The translations under genes were made by a program, and so were the position numbers. DNA of 64,000 bases, taken from the NCBI RefSeq assembly GCF_018449775.1, contig NZ_JAAVVB010000009.1:1-64000 (forward strand). The letters run 5' to 3'. A model generated the notes under the pieces. It did not search any database and was not told the DNA's origin. It saw only the letters and a list, made by a program, of their open reading frames with translations. This document shows positions 41,628-50,286 of the stretch, piece by piece; position 1 is the stretch's first letter; each line of letters starts with the position of its first letter. The stretch is from Mucilaginibacter sp. dw_454 (GTDB lineage: Bacteria > Bacteroidota > Bacteroidia > Sphingobacteriales > Sphingobacteriaceae).

Positions 41628-42092
41628 ATGGCCGACAAAAAGATAGCAATTTTATATGTTGATGACGAAGAAAACAATTTGTTTTCTTTCAAGGCGGTAT
41701 TCCGCATAAAATACCAGGTGTATACCGCCATAAGCGGCGAGGAAGCCCTGAAGATCCTGGCCGAAAAGCCAATCCAGATTTTAATTACCGACCAACGCAT
41801 GCCGGCTATGACCGGGGTTGAGTTACTGGAAAAAGTTATCCCGCTGTATCCTGACCCCATACGTTTATTGTTAACCGGCTATGCCGACATGAATGCGGTG
41901 GTTGACGCGATAAACAAAGGCCAGATATTCCATTACCTGACTAAACCATGGAACGAGGAAGAATTGTACATGACCATCGATCGGGCCTACGAGGCATACC
42001 AGGAAAAAATCAAACTAAAGATAGAGAACCAACAGCTAGGGATGTCTAATGATCAGCTGGAGTTTTTGTTGCGGCAGAAACTGCTTTCTTAA
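41628..42092 (+). CDS. Response regulator, REC plus coiled tail
   Basis: 154 aa. REC domain 6-125 with acidic pocket in YVDDEEN, phospho-acceptor Asp55 (ITDQRMP), LLTGYAD and YLTKPW; then a 25-30-residue charged helix. The DQRMP / LTGYAD type is that of RpfG-like regulators, but there is no output domain. Its REC is about as close to the REC of the hybrid kinase at 42523-43608 as two paralogues can be by eye. It converges on the RR gene at 42097 with only 4 bp between stop codons. Confidence 0.9.
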   Translation: MADKKIAILYVDDEENNLFSFKAVFRIKYQVYTAISGEEALKILAEKPIQILITDQRMPAMTGVELLEKVIPLYPDPIRLLLTGYADMNAVVDAINKGQIFHYLTKPWNEEELYMTIDRAYEAYQEKIKLKIENQQLGMSNDQLEFLLRQKLLS

Positions 42093-42096
42093 TCTG

Positions 42097-42516
42097 TTAG
42101 GTTAAGCTTATGCCGAATTCGGCAGCCACTGTATTTAGCAACGATTTCAACCCATCGGCCGTGATGGGTTTGGTGATGCGGGTTCTGAACGAGCTGTAAG
42201 AGGCTATACGGTTAATGTCTGATACTTCGATGGATGATGTTAGCGCAACAATATAATACTTGTCCTGAATGGCTTGTTCTAGTTTTTCAAACGCCTCTAC
42301 AAACTCAAAGCCATTCATCATGGGCATATGGATATCCAAAAACACCAGGACTACTTTGATAGCGCTGTCGTGCTTATGCGATATAATATGCTGCAACGCC
42401 AACCCGGCATCCATAAAACTTTTCACGGTGTAAGCCGCATTTACATTCCCAATCATTTTACGTGCTATAAAATGATCAAGCTCGGTATCATCAATAATAA
42501 TAAACGACAATTCCAT
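42097..42516 (-). CDS. Single-domain response regulator
   Basis: 139 aa REC domain: FIIIDDTELDHFIARKMI at the N-terminus, phospho-acceptor Asp61 in FLDIHMPMMNG, ALTSS and RITKPI. The spacing and IDDTELD start match Bacteroidota single-domain regulators that act in phosphorelays. Last gene of the five-gene signalling operon, 6 nt after the hybrid kinase. Confidence 0.9.
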   Translation of the reverse strand: MELSFIIIDDTELDHFIARKMIGNVNAAYTVKSFMDAGLALQHIISHKHDSAIKVVLVFLDIHMPMMNGFEFVEAFEKLEQAIQDKYYIVALTSSIEVSDINRIASYSSFRTRITKPITADGLKSLLNTVAAEFGISLT

Positions 42517-42522
42517 TTACAC

Positions 42523-43608
42523 TTATTTACTGGGGATAATTACTTTAAAAGTAGTTCCCTTATTCAATACAGAGTTAACCTCTATTTGGCCATTAAGCTT
42601 TAGCAAAGCGCTTTTTACGTTATATAAACCAAAGCCCGAACCGGCCTCTTGCGAAGAGGCGCGATAAAACAAATTAAATATCTCGCCCAGGTGATTGCCC
42701 AAAATGCCAATGCCGGTATCGCTAACGGTTATAACAGCTGCGCCTTTGTTTACTTCAATGTTAAGCTCCACAACTTTAGCATCGGTGTTTTTATTTTGAT
42801 ATTTGAATGCGTTGGATAGCAGGTTATTTAAAACCAATTTTAATGGAACGGTATCGCTTCTGAAAGGTTCGCGCTGATTAATGTTGACTTTAAAGTTGAT
42901 TTGGGCTGTGCTTGCTGCGGTACGGTAAATGTCTTTAAATTCCTCTACCATCTTTTGAAAGTCTACCTCGCCAATATGCAGCTCGCCACGCTGCAAGCTG
43001 TAGTAATCATGCATGCTCAGGATGTAGGTATCCAGTTTTTTTAATGATTTTTCCATCAAAAAAAGCATCTCTCTCATCTCGGCAATATCATGCATATCGC
43101 GCGCTACGTTAATGGCACCCAAAATGCCTGAAAGCGGCCCGCGAATGTCATGACTTACGCTATAGGCAAACTTATCTAACTCGCTGTAGGCCCGTTGTAA
43201 TTCGTCATTTTTAATGGCAAGCATAGAGTTGGCCTGGTAAAATTTATTAGCCTCTTCAATTGCCGAAACAAGCTCGGCTTCTATCCATGGCTTTTTAACA
43301 AAGCGAAATATATTACCGCGGTTAATAGAATCAATTACCGAATCAATATCAGTATAGCCGGTTAATAAAATACGCATGGGCAGCGGGTGTGTACCACGCA
43401 ACTCTTCAAAAAACTCGACACCTGTTTTGCCCGGCATGCGCTGGTCGCAAAAAATCACCCGTATGTCCGGATGTTTCACCAGATGCTCTAGCGCGGTTGG
43501 TACATTTACCGCCGTGTAAACCTGATAATCAAGCCTTAATGTTGCTTTAAAACCTGTGAGATTGTCCATTTCGTCATCCAGGTATAGTATTTTAATTTTT
43601 TCGGCCAT
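42523..43608 (-). CDS. REC-histidine kinase hybrid
   Basis: 361 aa from ATG 43608 (frame open to 43644). N-terminal REC (1-122, Asp55 in CDQRMP), short linker helix, HisKA with phospho-acceptor His153 in SVSHDIRGPLSGI, and HATPase_c (about 240-360; N box NLLSNAFKYQ, G1 VSDTGIGI, G2 GSGFGLYNV). No membrane segment, so it acts as a cytosolic relay kinase, input through REC. Likely takes phosphate from the adjacent 7TMR kinase and passes it to a stand-alone regulator; this order is inferred. Confidence 0.92.
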   Translation of the reverse strand: MAEKIKILYLDDEMDNLTGFKATLRLDYQVYTAVNVPTALEHLVKHPDIRVIFCDQRMPGKTGVEFFEELRGTHPLPMRILLTGYTDIDSVIDSINRGNIFRFVKKPWIEAELVSAIEEANKFYQANSMLAIKNDELQRAYSELDKFAYSVSHDIRGPLSGILGAINVARDMHDIAEMREMLFLMEKSLKKLDTYILSMHDYYSLQRGELHIGEVDFQKMVEEFKDIYRTAASTAQINFKVNINQREPFRSDTVPLKLVLNNLLSNAFKYQNKNTDAKVVELNIEVNKGAAVITVSDTGIGILGNHLGEIFNLFYRASSQEAGSGFGLYNVKSALLKLNGQIEVNSVLNKGTTFKVIIPSK

Positions 43609-43661
43609 TGGTGATCTGTTTATATTCGGTAAAAGGTTTATCAATCGTTACTAGGTATATA

Positions 43662-45812
43662 TCAGGCATGAGGTAATGCAGGCTTTGCGTCAAAAATTAA
43701 TGGAATCTTTAAAATAAACGCGGTGCCTTTATCTATCTCAGAATTCACAACAATTTGTCCATTGTGTTTCCTTATGGTATTATATGCAATGCTCATACCC
43801 AGGCCGGTACCTTCACCAACATCTTTAGTGGTAAAAAAAGGCTCGAATATTTTCTTCATGGTTTGATCGCTCATACCTGCACCATTATCGCTGATGGAAA
43901 TCTCGACATGCCCATTGTTAACCACAGTGCCCACTTTAATTTCTCCGCCTGCCTTATCTCCATATTTTTTCCCGATAGCATAAGCCGCATTTGATATGAT
44001 ATTTAAAAATACCTGGTTAAGCTTGCCTGCGTAACACTCAACTAGTGGCAACTCGCCATATGCTCTGACAATGCTGGTTCTGGCACCTATCAAATTGTTA
44101 GCAATGATCAGGGTTGATTCCAGTCCTTCATTAATATCGGTAAGTTTCAAATCATCCTCATCCAATCTTGAGAAAATCCGCAGACCTTTTACAATTTCGG
44201 CGGTACGTGTGGCGCCTTCATAAATGCCGTTAATTAAGTGACGGATCTCTACAACCAGGTAATCAAAATCAACCTCTTCTTTATACGCTTCGATTTGTTT
44301 TTTCTTCTCTTCTATCGTCAAGTCAGACTGGCTAACGTTCTCGATGGTATTCATTACCTCCAGGATTGTCTCCACATCGCGTTTTAGCGGGTTAATGTTT
44401 GACGTTACAAAATTTATAGGGTTGTTGATCTCGTGTGCTATGCCTGCAGTTAACTGACCCAGAGATGCCATTTTTTCAGAATCAACCAATTGCGATTGCG
44501 CCTGTTTCAGGTCCTCGAACGATTGATTTAATTCCTGGGTACGTTCGCTTACTTTCAATTCCAGAACCACGTTTTGTTCGCGTATGATGCGTTCGTTTTC
44601 TTTGGCTATGTTTAGCGCTTCGGCCTGCGAGGCTTCTTTTTCTTTCTTTAATATGTTGATCCTGTCGGCCAAACCGAAGGATAGCAAAGCCATTTCGACA
44701 GCGGTTGCAACCTGCATGGAATAACCGGTAAATGTATTATAAGGCAGCACTCCGTTGTCTTTCAACGTAAATATTATGGCGCCTATTAACAAACTTAGCC
44801 ATGATAAAAACACAAACCTTGCCGGGCGGTAGCCATTATACATTACAATTAGCGACACAATGATGAGGCTAAAAGCAAACAATGTGGTAAATAGCTGCAT
44901 TAGCTTAAAGCCGGTTTGAATTTGGCCTGATGCCGTAACAACAAACGCAACTATCATTAATACAATAATGCCGGTAAGCACTTTGTCAAACCGGCGTGCA
45001 CGGATACTGGTTGAGAGAAATATTTTGGTAAACAGCAGTGCAGCTATGGGACCGATACAAGCAAAGAGTACGACACTTTTTAGTTCGAAGCCTGTTTGAT
45101 TGCCCCACAAATACTGAAAGGTAAAGCCCTTGATACCAATTTGGGTTAAGCCCACCGACGCGACATAAATTACATAGTACAGATAGCTCCTGTCTTTTAC
45201 AGAAAAGTAAATAAACAGGTTATACAAAAACATAATTACAATGGCGCCAATAAACAAACCTGATAAAAGGTCATCGCGGCTTAAAACCTGCCAAAGTGTA
45301 GCCGGCTCGTTAATAGAAATTGGTAATATAAGTTGCTCGGCGCTTTTTACCCTCAGGTAGTAGGTTCTGCTTGAATGTTGCGGTATGTCAAGGTCGAAGA
45401 TGTAATTGGGATGATCGTATTTCCGGGTATTAAAGGGTCTTACTTCGCCCATTAAATTATCGTGATATTTGCCGTTTGCGTCAGGCGAAAATAGTTCTAC
45501 CTCGTCAAGTATGGGGTAGGCTACGTCAAGCAAGAAAGCCGGATCTGCATCCTTATTAGTGACCGTGAAACGCAGCCATACACTGTGCTCAGAAAAACCC
45601 AGGTTAGGCACTTCTTTGTCGTATTTTTTAAATTCGGCCGATTTTAAGACATCACTAAGCCCTAATTCTTTACCTGGCTGTAAAACGTAAACTTCTCTGC
45701 CAATTAGGGTACGATTAGTTTTGCCGTCAATAATAACATCGGCACTTGCATGCAGCCCCAAAAATAGGAAGGCAAAAAAGATCAGTGTTTTTAAAAAATA
45801 CCTGCCCATCAT
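43662..45812 (-). CDS. 7TMR-DISM sensor histidine kinase
   Basis: 716 aa. Signal peptide (1-24), periplasmic 7TMR-DISMED2 sensor domain (about 30-165), seven transmembrane helices (about 183-385), coiled coil (about 388-440), HisKA with His460 in GIAHEINNPINF, and HATPase_c (about 565-705; NIISNAAYAI, SDNGAGM, GEGTGLGMSI). DISMED2 resembles carbohydrate-binding folds, so a glycan or small molecule may be sensed. Its ATG follows the methyltransferase stop codon with no gap, so the two are coupled. Confidence 0.94.
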   Translation of the reverse strand: MMGRYFLKTLIFFAFLFLGLHASADVIIDGKTNRTLIGREVYVLQPGKELGLSDVLKSAEFKKYDKEVPNLGFSEHSVWLRFTVTNKDADPAFLLDVAYPILDEVELFSPDANGKYHDNLMGEVRPFNTRKYDHPNYIFDLDIPQHSSRTYYLRVKSAEQLILPISINEPATLWQVLSRDDLLSGLFIGAIVIMFLYNLFIYFSVKDRSYLYYVIYVASVGLTQIGIKGFTFQYLWGNQTGFELKSVVLFACIGPIAALLFTKIFLSTSIRARRFDKVLTGIIVLMIVAFVVTASGQIQTGFKLMQLFTTLFAFSLIIVSLIVMYNGYRPARFVFLSWLSLLIGAIIFTLKDNGVLPYNTFTGYSMQVATAVEMALLSFGLADRINILKKEKEASQAEALNIAKENERIIREQNVVLELKVSERTQELNQSFEDLKQAQSQLVDSEKMASLGQLTAGIAHEINNPINFVTSNINPLKRDVETILEVMNTIENVSQSDLTIEEKKKQIEAYKEEVDFDYLVVEIRHLINGIYEGATRTAEIVKGLRIFSRLDEDDLKLTDINEGLESTLIIANNLIGARTSIVRAYGELPLVECYAGKLNQVFLNIISNAAYAIGKKYGDKAGGEIKVGTVVNNGHVEISISDNGAGMSDQTMKKIFEPFFTTKDVGEGTGLGMSIAYNTIRKHNGQIVVNSEIDKGTAFILKIPLIFDAKPALPHA

Positions 45813-46577
45813 TTATTTAATACATGTTGCTACTACCAGGTTTATTGAACATGCGAAATACCCCCCGGTATCTGCTTGTTGCAATGCGTTATAAAATTCT
45901 TCGTACTCTTGGGTGGTGATGAAACCTTTTTCGGCGGTTTCCTGCGCCATTTTTTGCACCCACAAATATTGGTTAGCTTCTTCTAAGGTACCCAATATAA
46001 ATGGATGAATTTCAAATTTAATATCTTTAAAATTACTTTGCTTCAGATAGTTGGTTAGCTTTCTGGCAGCAAAACCGTTGTTTACTTTTTGGTTTGTTAA
46101 ATAAGCGTTAATTTTCTGTTGCGTATCGGCAAACGGTGTATAAAAAGAAAGGCTGTGCCAATCGGTCTCAATAATTACAAAGGGGCTGCCCGGTTTAAGA
46201 ATGCGCGCAATTTCATTAATTACTTTTTGCGGCTCTTTCAGATGTTGCACTACACGCTCGGTACGTAAACCTGCAATTGTTTCACTGCCAAATTGCAAAG
46301 GATAAGCCTCAGAAAGAATAAACGCTACATTAGGGAGATCTTTGGCATCTGTTTTACCTTGTTCCAGCATCACCGGGTCATGGTCAATGCCTATAACTTT
46401 GGTGTCGTTACCAACAATCTTTGCCAATTCAATTACATCTTTACCTGCGCCGCAGCCTAAGTCAATGATAGTGCCGCTGTTGATCTTTTCAAAGTAATTG
46501 TATGATGCTTCTTTAAGCGTAAGCAGTAACCGCCTTGAATTTTGCAGGTAATTGATATCGTAGTGTTTTTCTGACAT
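45813..46577 (-). CDS. Class I SAM-dependent methyltransferase
   Basis: 254 aa. Motif I IDLGCGAGKDVIELA (about 39-53), acidic end of strand 2 (VIGIDHD, about 62-68), and post-I/motif IV region VIIETDWHSLSFYTPF typical of UbiE/small-molecule methyltransferases. Substrate unknown. Lies between a GNAT-fold protein (18 nt) and the 7TMR kinase (0 nt) in one operon, which suggests a small-molecule product related to signalling. Confidence 0.88.
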   Translation of the reverse strand: MSEKHYDINYLQNSRRLLLTLKEASYNYFEKINSGTIIDLGCGAGKDVIELAKIVGNDTKVIGIDHDPVMLEQGKTDAKDLPNVAFILSEAYPLQFGSETIAGLRTERVVQHLKEPQKVINEIARILKPGSPFVIIETDWHSLSFYTPFADTQQKINAYLTNQKVNNGFAARKLTNYLKQSNFKDIKFEIHPFILGTLEEANQYLWVQKMAQETAEKGFITTQEYEEFYNALQQADTGGYFACSINLVVATCIK

Positions 46578-46595
46578 AATGCCGTTATGTTTAAT

Positions 46596-47405
46596 TTATA
46601 AAAAATTGATGTCGCGCTCGTTAACACTGGTTTGCAAAAAGTCCTGGTTGGCCGCCTCGATAAATTCTGACAGATTCCATTTATTGAGATTTGGAATACC
46701 TAAAGCAAAATAAACAGTTATTTTCTTTTGCTTTAGTTCATTTATGGTCAGTTCATCCGGGTGGTTGCGCATTTGCATGATCTCAGCCCGGTCCTCGTCT
46801 CTGGCTCTGCTTAAATTTTCAAGGTCATTTAATACCATGGCAGTAGCTATAAGATCTAGCTTGGGGTAATAAAAGGTACCCTTGTTGCCTATGCTGCTTA
46901 CCAGCTCCATGCCGCAGTTTACCACCGGCTGCACCGTATAAGGTGCACAAAGCGCAAACAATGTTTGTATGCCTAATTGCGCTGCTATGGCAATACCCGA
47001 GCGTATTAATAAGGGGGTGCCTATGCCATAACCGGATAGCTCGGACGAATTCCACAAACCGCAAACCTCGCCCGTACCGTTGTGGCTATATTCCCAAACC
47101 AGCTTATGGATAGATGGATCAAGCAAACTAACCGCTTGCTCTATCGGTAATGGCTCTGAGCCGCCCGACACATGCACACGGGCACCGCCAAAAACACGCT
47201 TGCCATCCATCGACTCGACAATTATTACAAAGACAGCGGGATTGGTTGTCCAGCCGTTTTGTGAAGAGGTTACTTTTTTAATGCCAATACTTGATAACAC
47301 GTTAGCATGCCCTTCCACAAACAGTGCACAAGTTTTAGGTTCGTCAATAGCTCTGAAAGCTCTGAGTCTTACTTCCGGCACTGCTTTGTCTAAAATCTTG
47401 TCCAT
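46596..47405 (-). CDS. GNAT-fold protein, autoinducer-synthase-like
   Basis: 269 aa, not assigned to a named family. Residues 50-180 look like a GNAT fold: VFGGARVHV (about 71-79) then EPLPIEQAV, GEVCGLWNSSELSGYGIG (112-129), an AIAAQLGIQTLFALCAPYTV strand-helix block and NCGMELV. The order 'G-x-R-x ... LP-x-E ... E-V-x-x-L ... helix ... G-M' is reminiscent of LuxI/FeeM-type acyl transferases that make signal molecules. The C-terminal 80 residues are charged and of unknown nature. First gene of the signalling operon. Confidence 0.6.
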   Translation of the reverse strand: MDKILDKAVPEVRLRAFRAIDEPKTCALFVEGHANVLSSIGIKKVTSSQNGWTTNPAVFVIIVESMDGKRVFGGARVHVSGGSEPLPIEQAVSLLDPSIHKLVWEYSHNGTGEVCGLWNSSELSGYGIGTPLLIRSGIAIAAQLGIQTLFALCAPYTVQPVVNCGMELVSSIGNKGTFYYPKLDLIATAMVLNDLENLSRARDEDRAEIMQMRNHPDELTINELKQKKITVYFALGIPNLNKWNLSEFIEAANQDFLQTSVNERDINFL

Positions 47406-47804
47406 TTGTTGCTATAATATAGCTTGTTAATAATCAATTGTATTAAAAAGGTAGTCCTTCAAACGGCAAAATAATTCACTAAGTTTCGTTCAACCGTTTA
47501 AAAATCAAACCATTTAGGGGCTACAGGTCGCAATCGATTGCTTATAGGTTTAATCGATGAAAAGTAATAAAATAATTCCTAAAAAGAGTAGCGATGTAAA
47601 ACTTTCATTAAAGGCACGTTAATTCACATATCCATTAAAAAGCAAATATTTAAAAATTGCATTTTGTTAAGTATTAATTAAAACTGGCCGAACGATTTTT
47701 TTTTAAATAAATTAAAAATTTATTTACACCGGTACTAATACCGCAAATAGTAAATTTGCGTTATTGGGTATAATTGTATTTCAGGCAAGCCTAAGACATT
47801 CAAT
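47406..47804. other. Divergent regulatory interval before the pepsin-like gene
   Basis: 399 bp AT-rich, gene-free. TAAATTTG (47751-47758) is a -7 element for the rightward gene, inside a small dyad (CGCAAAT...ATTTGCG, 47743-47760). A short dyad GCTATAATATAGC-like lies at 47410-47423 close to the leftward operon start. Nothing else recognised. Confidence 0.5.
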
Positions 47805-48917
47805 ATGGATAAATGTTACTTTAAAGCGCATCATAAAGTTTTAACCTTGTTGTTTTTAAGTTTGTTTGCGGCATCATGTAAAAAAGACCCGCAGGTAAAC
47901 CCTATATCTACAAGCCCGGTAAATTTTGCTAAACTTGGTTTGTATGAAGAGGCCGCAAGCAGCACCCAATCACGCCGTATATTTATAGCGTGCTCCAAAT
48001 TGGGCGATATAACCACACAGAATTATGGGTTGGTGTTTGATACCGGCTCAACCGGTATGACTATCGATGCCAACGGAATCCTCCCTGCATCGATGATCAC
48101 CAGCGACGGCTTCCAGATAACCGGCGATTCAATTGTGGTTAGCGGTATTACTATTACATCGCAAAAAGCAGTGATAAGTTACGGTGGTGTTGATGGCGCA
48201 ATATCTGAGTACGGCAACCTGGCGTATGCCAATGTAACCATTGGCGACGGACATGGCAATGTTACCACACCGCGCATCCCTTTCTTTTTATATTACAAAG
48301 TAACAAACCTGACTACCGGGGCGCAGCTGGCAGCCCACTCTGCCGACGTATTTGGCGTGGCACCTGGTGTAAGCGCAACCAGCCGTAAAATAGCCAGTCC
48401 GCTTAGTTATTTTGCTTTAGCCAGCAACATCACCAGCGGTTTCAGATTGGCGCAACTTAATTCAGCAAATTTCCTAACCTCGGCAACTTACACTGCCGAT
48501 TTATTATATATTGGGCTTACCCCGGCCGATCTTAATTCGTCTAATTTTGTTATGCACCCGCTGGCTTACAATGCTATCAGCGGGTACTCGCCCAATATTG
48601 CATCAAGTATAACCTATAACGGTAAAACGGTACAAGGCACAATACTGTTTGATACCGGCACGCCATTAACCACAATTGTTGAAGATCCATCAGCAGCAAG
48701 TAATTCGGCTGCACTGCCGGCAAACAGTAGCGTATCCATAACCACCGGGCAAGGGTTCAATTATCAATACACCACTACATCAACCTTTAATTTAACCGAG
48801 GTCCAAAATCCATCATACTCAAAAGATAACCGCACTATATTTAGTATAGATTTCTTTTTGAATAACGAGTATTTGCTGGACTATGCCAACAATCGCATTG
48901 GTTTAAAAAATAATTAA
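47805..48917 (+). CDS. Pepsin-like (A1-type) aspartic protease, lipoprotein
   Basis: 370 aa. Lipoprotein signal ends LFAASC (Cys25). Two aspartyl-protease motifs: FDTGSTGM (Asp79) and FDTGTPLTT (Asp283), 204 residues apart, as in a two-lobed pepsin. Other pepsin landmarks in order: a Tyr/Gly flap-like region (VISYGGVDG, 123-131), ADVFGVAPG (180-188, cf. the DGILGLA block), SPLSYFALASNITSGF (198-213) and the C-terminal IFSIDFFLNNEYLLDYANNRIGL (345-367), strikingly like the FIRQYYTVFDRANNKVGLA end of pepsin. Not a short retropepsin. Followed after 9 nt by a Crp/Fnr regulator. Activity is inferred. Confidence 0.75.
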   Translation: MDKCYFKAHHKVLTLLFLSLFAASCKKDPQVNPISTSPVNFAKLGLYEEAASSTQSRRIFIACSKLGDITTQNYGLVFDTGSTGMTIDANGILPASMITSDGFQITGDSIVVSGITITSQKAVISYGGVDGAISEYGNLAYANVTIGDGHGNVTTPRIPFFLYYKVTNLTTGAQLAAHSADVFGVAPGVSATSRKIASPLSYFALASNITSGFRLAQLNSANFLTSATYTADLLYIGLTPADLNSSNFVMHPLAYNAISGYSPNIASSITYNGKTVQGTILFDTGTPLTTIVEDPSAASNSAALPANSSVSITTGQGFNYQYTTTSTFNLTEVQNPSYSKDNRTIFSIDFFLNNEYLLDYANNRIGLKNN

Positions 48918-48926
48918 GCTTAGCTG

Positions 48927-49499
48927 ATGTACACCGCGCTGCTTGATCATATCCGTAAATATGTTACACTGACGGATGATGAGGCGGCCCTGATCTGTGC
49001 CAAACTGAGGTTAACGTCTATCAAGAAAAAAGATTTCCTGCTAACACCGGGTAAAGTATGCCGGGGCAATTATTTTGTAAGCGAGGGTTTGCTTCGGTTG
49101 TATTTTATCAATAAAAAAGAACAGGAACAGATAACGCAATTTGCGTTAGAAAACTGGTGGATAACCGATTATGACAGCCTGGACAGCCAAAAGCCATCGC
49201 GTTTTTACATCCAGGCGATTGAAGATGCAGAGGTGATTGCCTGGAACCAGGAAGTACAGGAAGAACTGATTCAAGCTATCCCGCAACTGGAAAGATATTT
49301 CAGGTTGATTTTGCAGCGTGCCTATGCAGCCACTCAACGCCGTATTGAATACATTTACTCTTTTACAGACGAGGAACGCTATCGCAACTTCAGCAACCGT
49401 TTCCCTGATTTTTTGCAGCGTGTGCCCCAATACATGCTGGCCTCTTACCTTGGGTTTACTCCGCAATTTTTAAGTAAGATAAGAGCTAAAAAGGTTTGA
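48927..49499 (+). CDS. Crp/Fnr family transcriptional regulator
   Basis: 190 aa. cNMP-binding-like barrel (about 20-115; LLTPGKVCRGNYFVSEGLLRLYFINKKEQEQITQFALENWW) and a shortened helix-turn-helix end (QYMLASYLGFTPQFLSKIRAKKV). Typical of the many Bacteroidota regulators of this type that control stress or AhpD-like genes. Between a pepsin-like protease and an AhpD-like gene on the same strand. Confidence 0.9.
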   Translation: MYTALLDHIRKYVTLTDDEAALICAKLRLTSIKKKDFLLTPGKVCRGNYFVSEGLLRLYFINKKEQEQITQFALENWWITDYDSLDSQKPSRFYIQAIEDAEVIAWNQEVQEELIQAIPQLERYFRLILQRAYAATQRRIEYIYSFTDEERYRNFSNRFPDFLQRVPQYMLASYLGFTPQFLSKIRAKKV

Positions 49500-49572
49500 T
49501 TTCTTAATCATGATTAAGATTTTGAATAGGGTTTGGTACCGACCTTTGGTGTATCAAAAACAACAAAATATC

Positions 49573-50022
49573 ATGAGCAACAGAATAAACATTTTGCAAG
49601 TTGAACCCGAAGGGTACAAAGCATTAGCCGGCCTGGAACAATATGTAGCCAACAGCGGCATCGACAAAATGCATTGGGAGTTGATGAAGATCCGCGCGTC
49701 GCAAATAAATGGCTGCGCTTATTGTCTTGATCTGCATAGTCGTGATGCACGCAGCCACGGCGAAACCGAGCAGCGCATTTATGTATTAAATGCCTGGCGC
49801 GAAACCAGTTTTTTTACACCAGAGGAACGAGCTGTATTGGCGCTGACTGAAGAGATCACCAATATCTCGCACGGCGGCGTATCTGACGAAACCTACGAAA
49901 AAGCGGCAAGCCTGTTTGATGAGCATTACCTGGCCAAACTTATCATGGCTGCTACAGTTATCAATGCCTGGAACCGCATTGGTGTAACCACCCATTTGCA
50001 GCCTAAAAGGGTTGTGGCGTAA
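49573..50022 (+). CDS. Carboxymuconolactone decarboxylase family protein (AhpD-like)
   Basis: 149 aa from ATG 49573 (frame open to 49510 without family sequence). CxxCxxxH thiol site in NGCAYCLDLHSRDAR (about 46-60), the hallmark of AhpD-like peroxidatic proteins. Length normal for this group. Probably regulated by the Crp/Fnr protein encoded just upstream, a pairing seen often in this phylum. Confidence 0.92.
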   Translation: MSNRINILQVEPEGYKALAGLEQYVANSGIDKMHWELMKIRASQINGCAYCLDLHSRDARSHGETEQRIYVLNAWRETSFFTPEERAVLALTEEITNISHGGVSDETYEKAASLFDEHYLAKLIMAATVINAWNRIGVTTHLQPKRVVA

Positions 50023-50035
50023 GCATTAAATTTTT

Positions 50036-50114
50036 TGTCATTCTGAGCGATAGCGAAGAATCTTATAAAACCTGAAATGTCGTATAAGATTCTTCGCTAT
50101 CGCTCAGAATGACA
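50036..50114. repeat. Perfect 32-bp palindrome, GTCATTCTGAG family
   Basis: 50036-50067 (TGTCATTCTGAGCGATAGCG...) and 50083-50114 are exact inverted copies over 32 bp with a 15-nt loop, 13 nt after the stop codon of the AhpD-like gene. Confidence 0.92.
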
Positions 50115-50286
50115 GTTGATTATGTATTTTACTTGGAAACTCATTATTAACTCCCGTCCGATTAGTCCACATGTTTATACAACCCCGCTCATTTATCTAA
50201 AAAAAGCGATATTTAACAAAACATTTGCATGTAAGTAATGTTATTATATAGCTTCACACCGAGAAATTTTTTGACCAGACTAGTAA

